Shown here: piece by piece, positions 62,068 to 64,000 of the stretch
Numbering within the stretch: the stretch's first letter is position 1
How the letters are laid out: each line of letters opens with the position of its first letter
Assembly (NCBI GenBank): GCA_027257055.1
Contig: JAPVLO010000182.1
Coordinates: 8,804,001-8,868,000 of the forward strand
DNA: 64,000 bases
Origin: Cephalopachus bancanus
Taxonomy: Eukaryota; Chordata; Mammalia; Primates; Tarsiidae
Direction: 5' to 3'
Made by a program: the position numbers and the translations under genes
Notes under the pieces: model-generated
Seen by the model: only the letters and a program-made list of their open reading frames with translations
Told to the model about the DNA's origin: nothing
The model's database searches: none

Positions 62068-64000
62068 ACACCCTGGACAGAGGGCCAGAGGGGGCAGCGG
62101 GGAATGAAGGGGGCCGGCATGTTGGCGGGTGGCCCCTGGGACCACTCCCTCCTCCGTTCCCCACGACTTCTGCCTGTCCCATCTGTACCCTAGCACTGAG
62201 ACTTGTGCCTGGAAGAAAGCAGAGGCAGCCAAGGGGCGCCGGAGTTTCCCGCCGCCCGCGTGGACAGCACCCTGTGATGCCGCATCTCACCGGGGCCAGA
62301 GGAAGGGAAGGAGGGTGGGGGCAGGGGACGGCCGGCCGGGGGTGTGGGACCCGGCCCGGAGGGGAAGCCTCAGACCCAACAGCGGTCGTTTCTGGAGACC
62401 CCGGTGAGGAAAAGACAAGACCAAGAACAGCACAGAGGCCGCGCTGACACCTGCAAAACAGGAAGAAAATATAACACTGTGTATCTCAGCACCTTTTTCA
62501 AGGCTCTTAATGGATAATATTTATTCATGGGAAAAGGTGGCAAACAAAAATACCAACGGCGTTTTGTGAAATGCTTTTCTCCATGGATCCAACACCTTTG
62601 AACCAAAACAATGCATTTTTTTTGAGGGTTTTTTTTCCCCCCTTTTTCTTCTTCTCCTTCTCCTTTTATAGCAAAAGCTTTTAGGCTAAGAAGTCAGTTA
62701 CCGCTGAGTTCTCGCTCCATTTCCCCAGGTGGGCGAGGTCAACTGAGCCGGGGCCCCACTGCCCAGCTGACCTGCGTAGAGCTGCCACGTGACCACACGG
62801 CAATCTTTACCCTGTCTGTCCCCGTCTCCTTTGTCTCTGTCCCTGTTGCTTACCCTCTGGCTGTTTCTGTGTCCAGCCATCTGTCTCTTCGTGGATCCCA
62901 GCGATATGAGACACATTGGTAGAGCCTTCTCCATCGCCGCCAGGGGCCACAGACGCGTGCCTGGGAGTTTCATTGGTGTGAACACAGTTGCCGAAGAGGA
63001 AAGAAGGAAACCGAAATGGGGAGGCTGTCGGGGTGAGGGAAGTCCGCCGCGTGAGGCAAAGGGGCTTCCCCGAAGAAAAGGAATGGCCAGATTTACCACG
63101 CTGGGGTCGTGAGAAATGAAACAGCCAACGCCCGCAGGAATGGAAGACCCCAGGGCTCACGGCTGCAGGCTCCTTGCTGCGTGCCCTTCTTGGCGGGACC
63201 CTTGTAAAGGCTACCCAGAGCTCTGCCAGGCGGCCCCCTGAGCGGTTTCCTCCAGAGGGGGCAGTGAGCCAAGACTCTTCTGCCTTGGTTCGTGCCCGAG
63301 TCACCTCCCACGCGGAAGCTGTGGCAGGTTAAGCCTGTGTGCCTCCTGAAGGATGCCCCAGAGCGTAGAATCGAGCGTGAGATCCTAGAGGCTTCTCACC
63401 TGGTCTGGAGGATGTCTTGAGGTCTGAGGGGGCCTCAGGCCTGATTCCCCTGAAGGCAGCCAAAGTAGGGGAGAGGTCTGATCGCCTCCATGCAAGCGAA
63501 GGCGTGAAGGTTATTTCTCGGAAACCTGCACGACATGTCTAACCGGGTGGCTTGCACCCCGGTGTGTCTGGGGATGACGTTTCCGGAGTCCTTCGAACCG
63601 TCGTTCACGGCTTCTAGCAGAGGAGGTGGGCCTCGGGGTCCGTGAGCAGCTTTTCCCCACCTTCCCCAGCCCCCAGCTGCCCCCATAGTCTCTGCAGCCG
63701 GGGCTCTGGCACACGTGGGCTCCTCCGAAGCCTCTTACCCATCCCGCAGCTTGGTGGTGGGCTGTTCGCTTCTACGCCTGTCACGGCCACTGAACATCTC
63801 TGCCCATCACGGCTACCGAAGTGAGTCTCCCTAGCCAGGGCCCCGAACACGCTCTCCGTGGACTTCCCTGTGACCCCAGCTGGCTTGACCCTGTAGGCAG
63901 GGAAAGGCCGAGGGTTGGGAGTGGCACCTGACCAGAAGGCGGGCAGAAGGGCAGAGGAGGGAGCCCTCTTTCTGTCTTGATCTCATGCCTATCCTCAGTG
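62068..64000 (+). other. KCND3: KCND3 3'UTR (partial)
   Basis: Follows the TAA stop with no further splice structure that I can support. It is GC-rich at first, then an AT-richer part at about 62460-62700, including a T/C tract (62616-62670), then GC-rich again. I see no AATAAA or ATTAAA in this strand up to 64000, so the polyadenylation site is probably beyond the window. No SINE is present, unlike the introns, which fits exonic constraint. The boundary at the right edge is unknown. Confidence 0.75.

Overview
The window is primate nuclear DNA. It carries the 3' half of one protein-coding gene, KCND3 (Kv4.3, the A-type voltage-gated potassium channel), on the + strand. Dense dimeric Alu, FLAM/FRAM monomers, MIR, L2, old L1 and DNA-transposon relics identify a primate. 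No copy looks like the young anthropoid AluS/AluY, and none shows the typical lemur or galago Alu forms as I know them. Many copies belong to an AluJ-derived family with its own middle linker (CAATAAATCAAAAAATTAGCC-like) and a changed left arm. I infer a non-anthropoid haplorhine, most likely a tarsier. That is inference, not proof.

Layout. Bases 1-46102 are the 3' part of a very long intron (intron 2 by the usual human numbering). It has no exon I can support. It is a mosaic of SINEs, relics and microsatellites and holds three notable structures: a 256-bp inverted repeat with 254/256 identical bases (40953-41208 and 41928-42183), a mariner transposase remnant (about 6.4-6.7 kb) and an antisense NUP35 retrocopy with a readable target-site duplication (44853-45862). 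Six coding exons follow: 46103-46265, 55888-55989, 57741-57830, 59382-59438, 60602-60849 and 61866-62067 (stop TAA). All junctions are GT/AG and all phases match. They encode about 286 residues, from inside the GYGD selectivity filter through S6 and the whole cytoplasmic C-terminus, ending in VSAL. The 57-nt exon is the alternative 19-residue insert of the long Kv4.3 isoform. The 3'UTR starts at 62068 and appears to leave the window, since I see no AATAAA.

The introns between the coding exons hold the most unusual DNA. Intron 4 contains a minisatellite of about 50 copies of a 28-bp CpG-rich unit (about 56160-57562), each copy carrying a 3'-splice-site-like motif, ending about 180 bp before the next exon. 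Intron 5 has a degenerate G-rich array of about 21 bp (59041-59330) just before the alternative exon. The acceptor of the first exon in the window uses a (CT)n microsatellite as its polypyrimidine tract. The lineage-specific Alu copies carry a perfect tRNA-like T-arm/B-box hairpin in their left arm. I found no undescribed gene system; the strongest novel candidates are structural.
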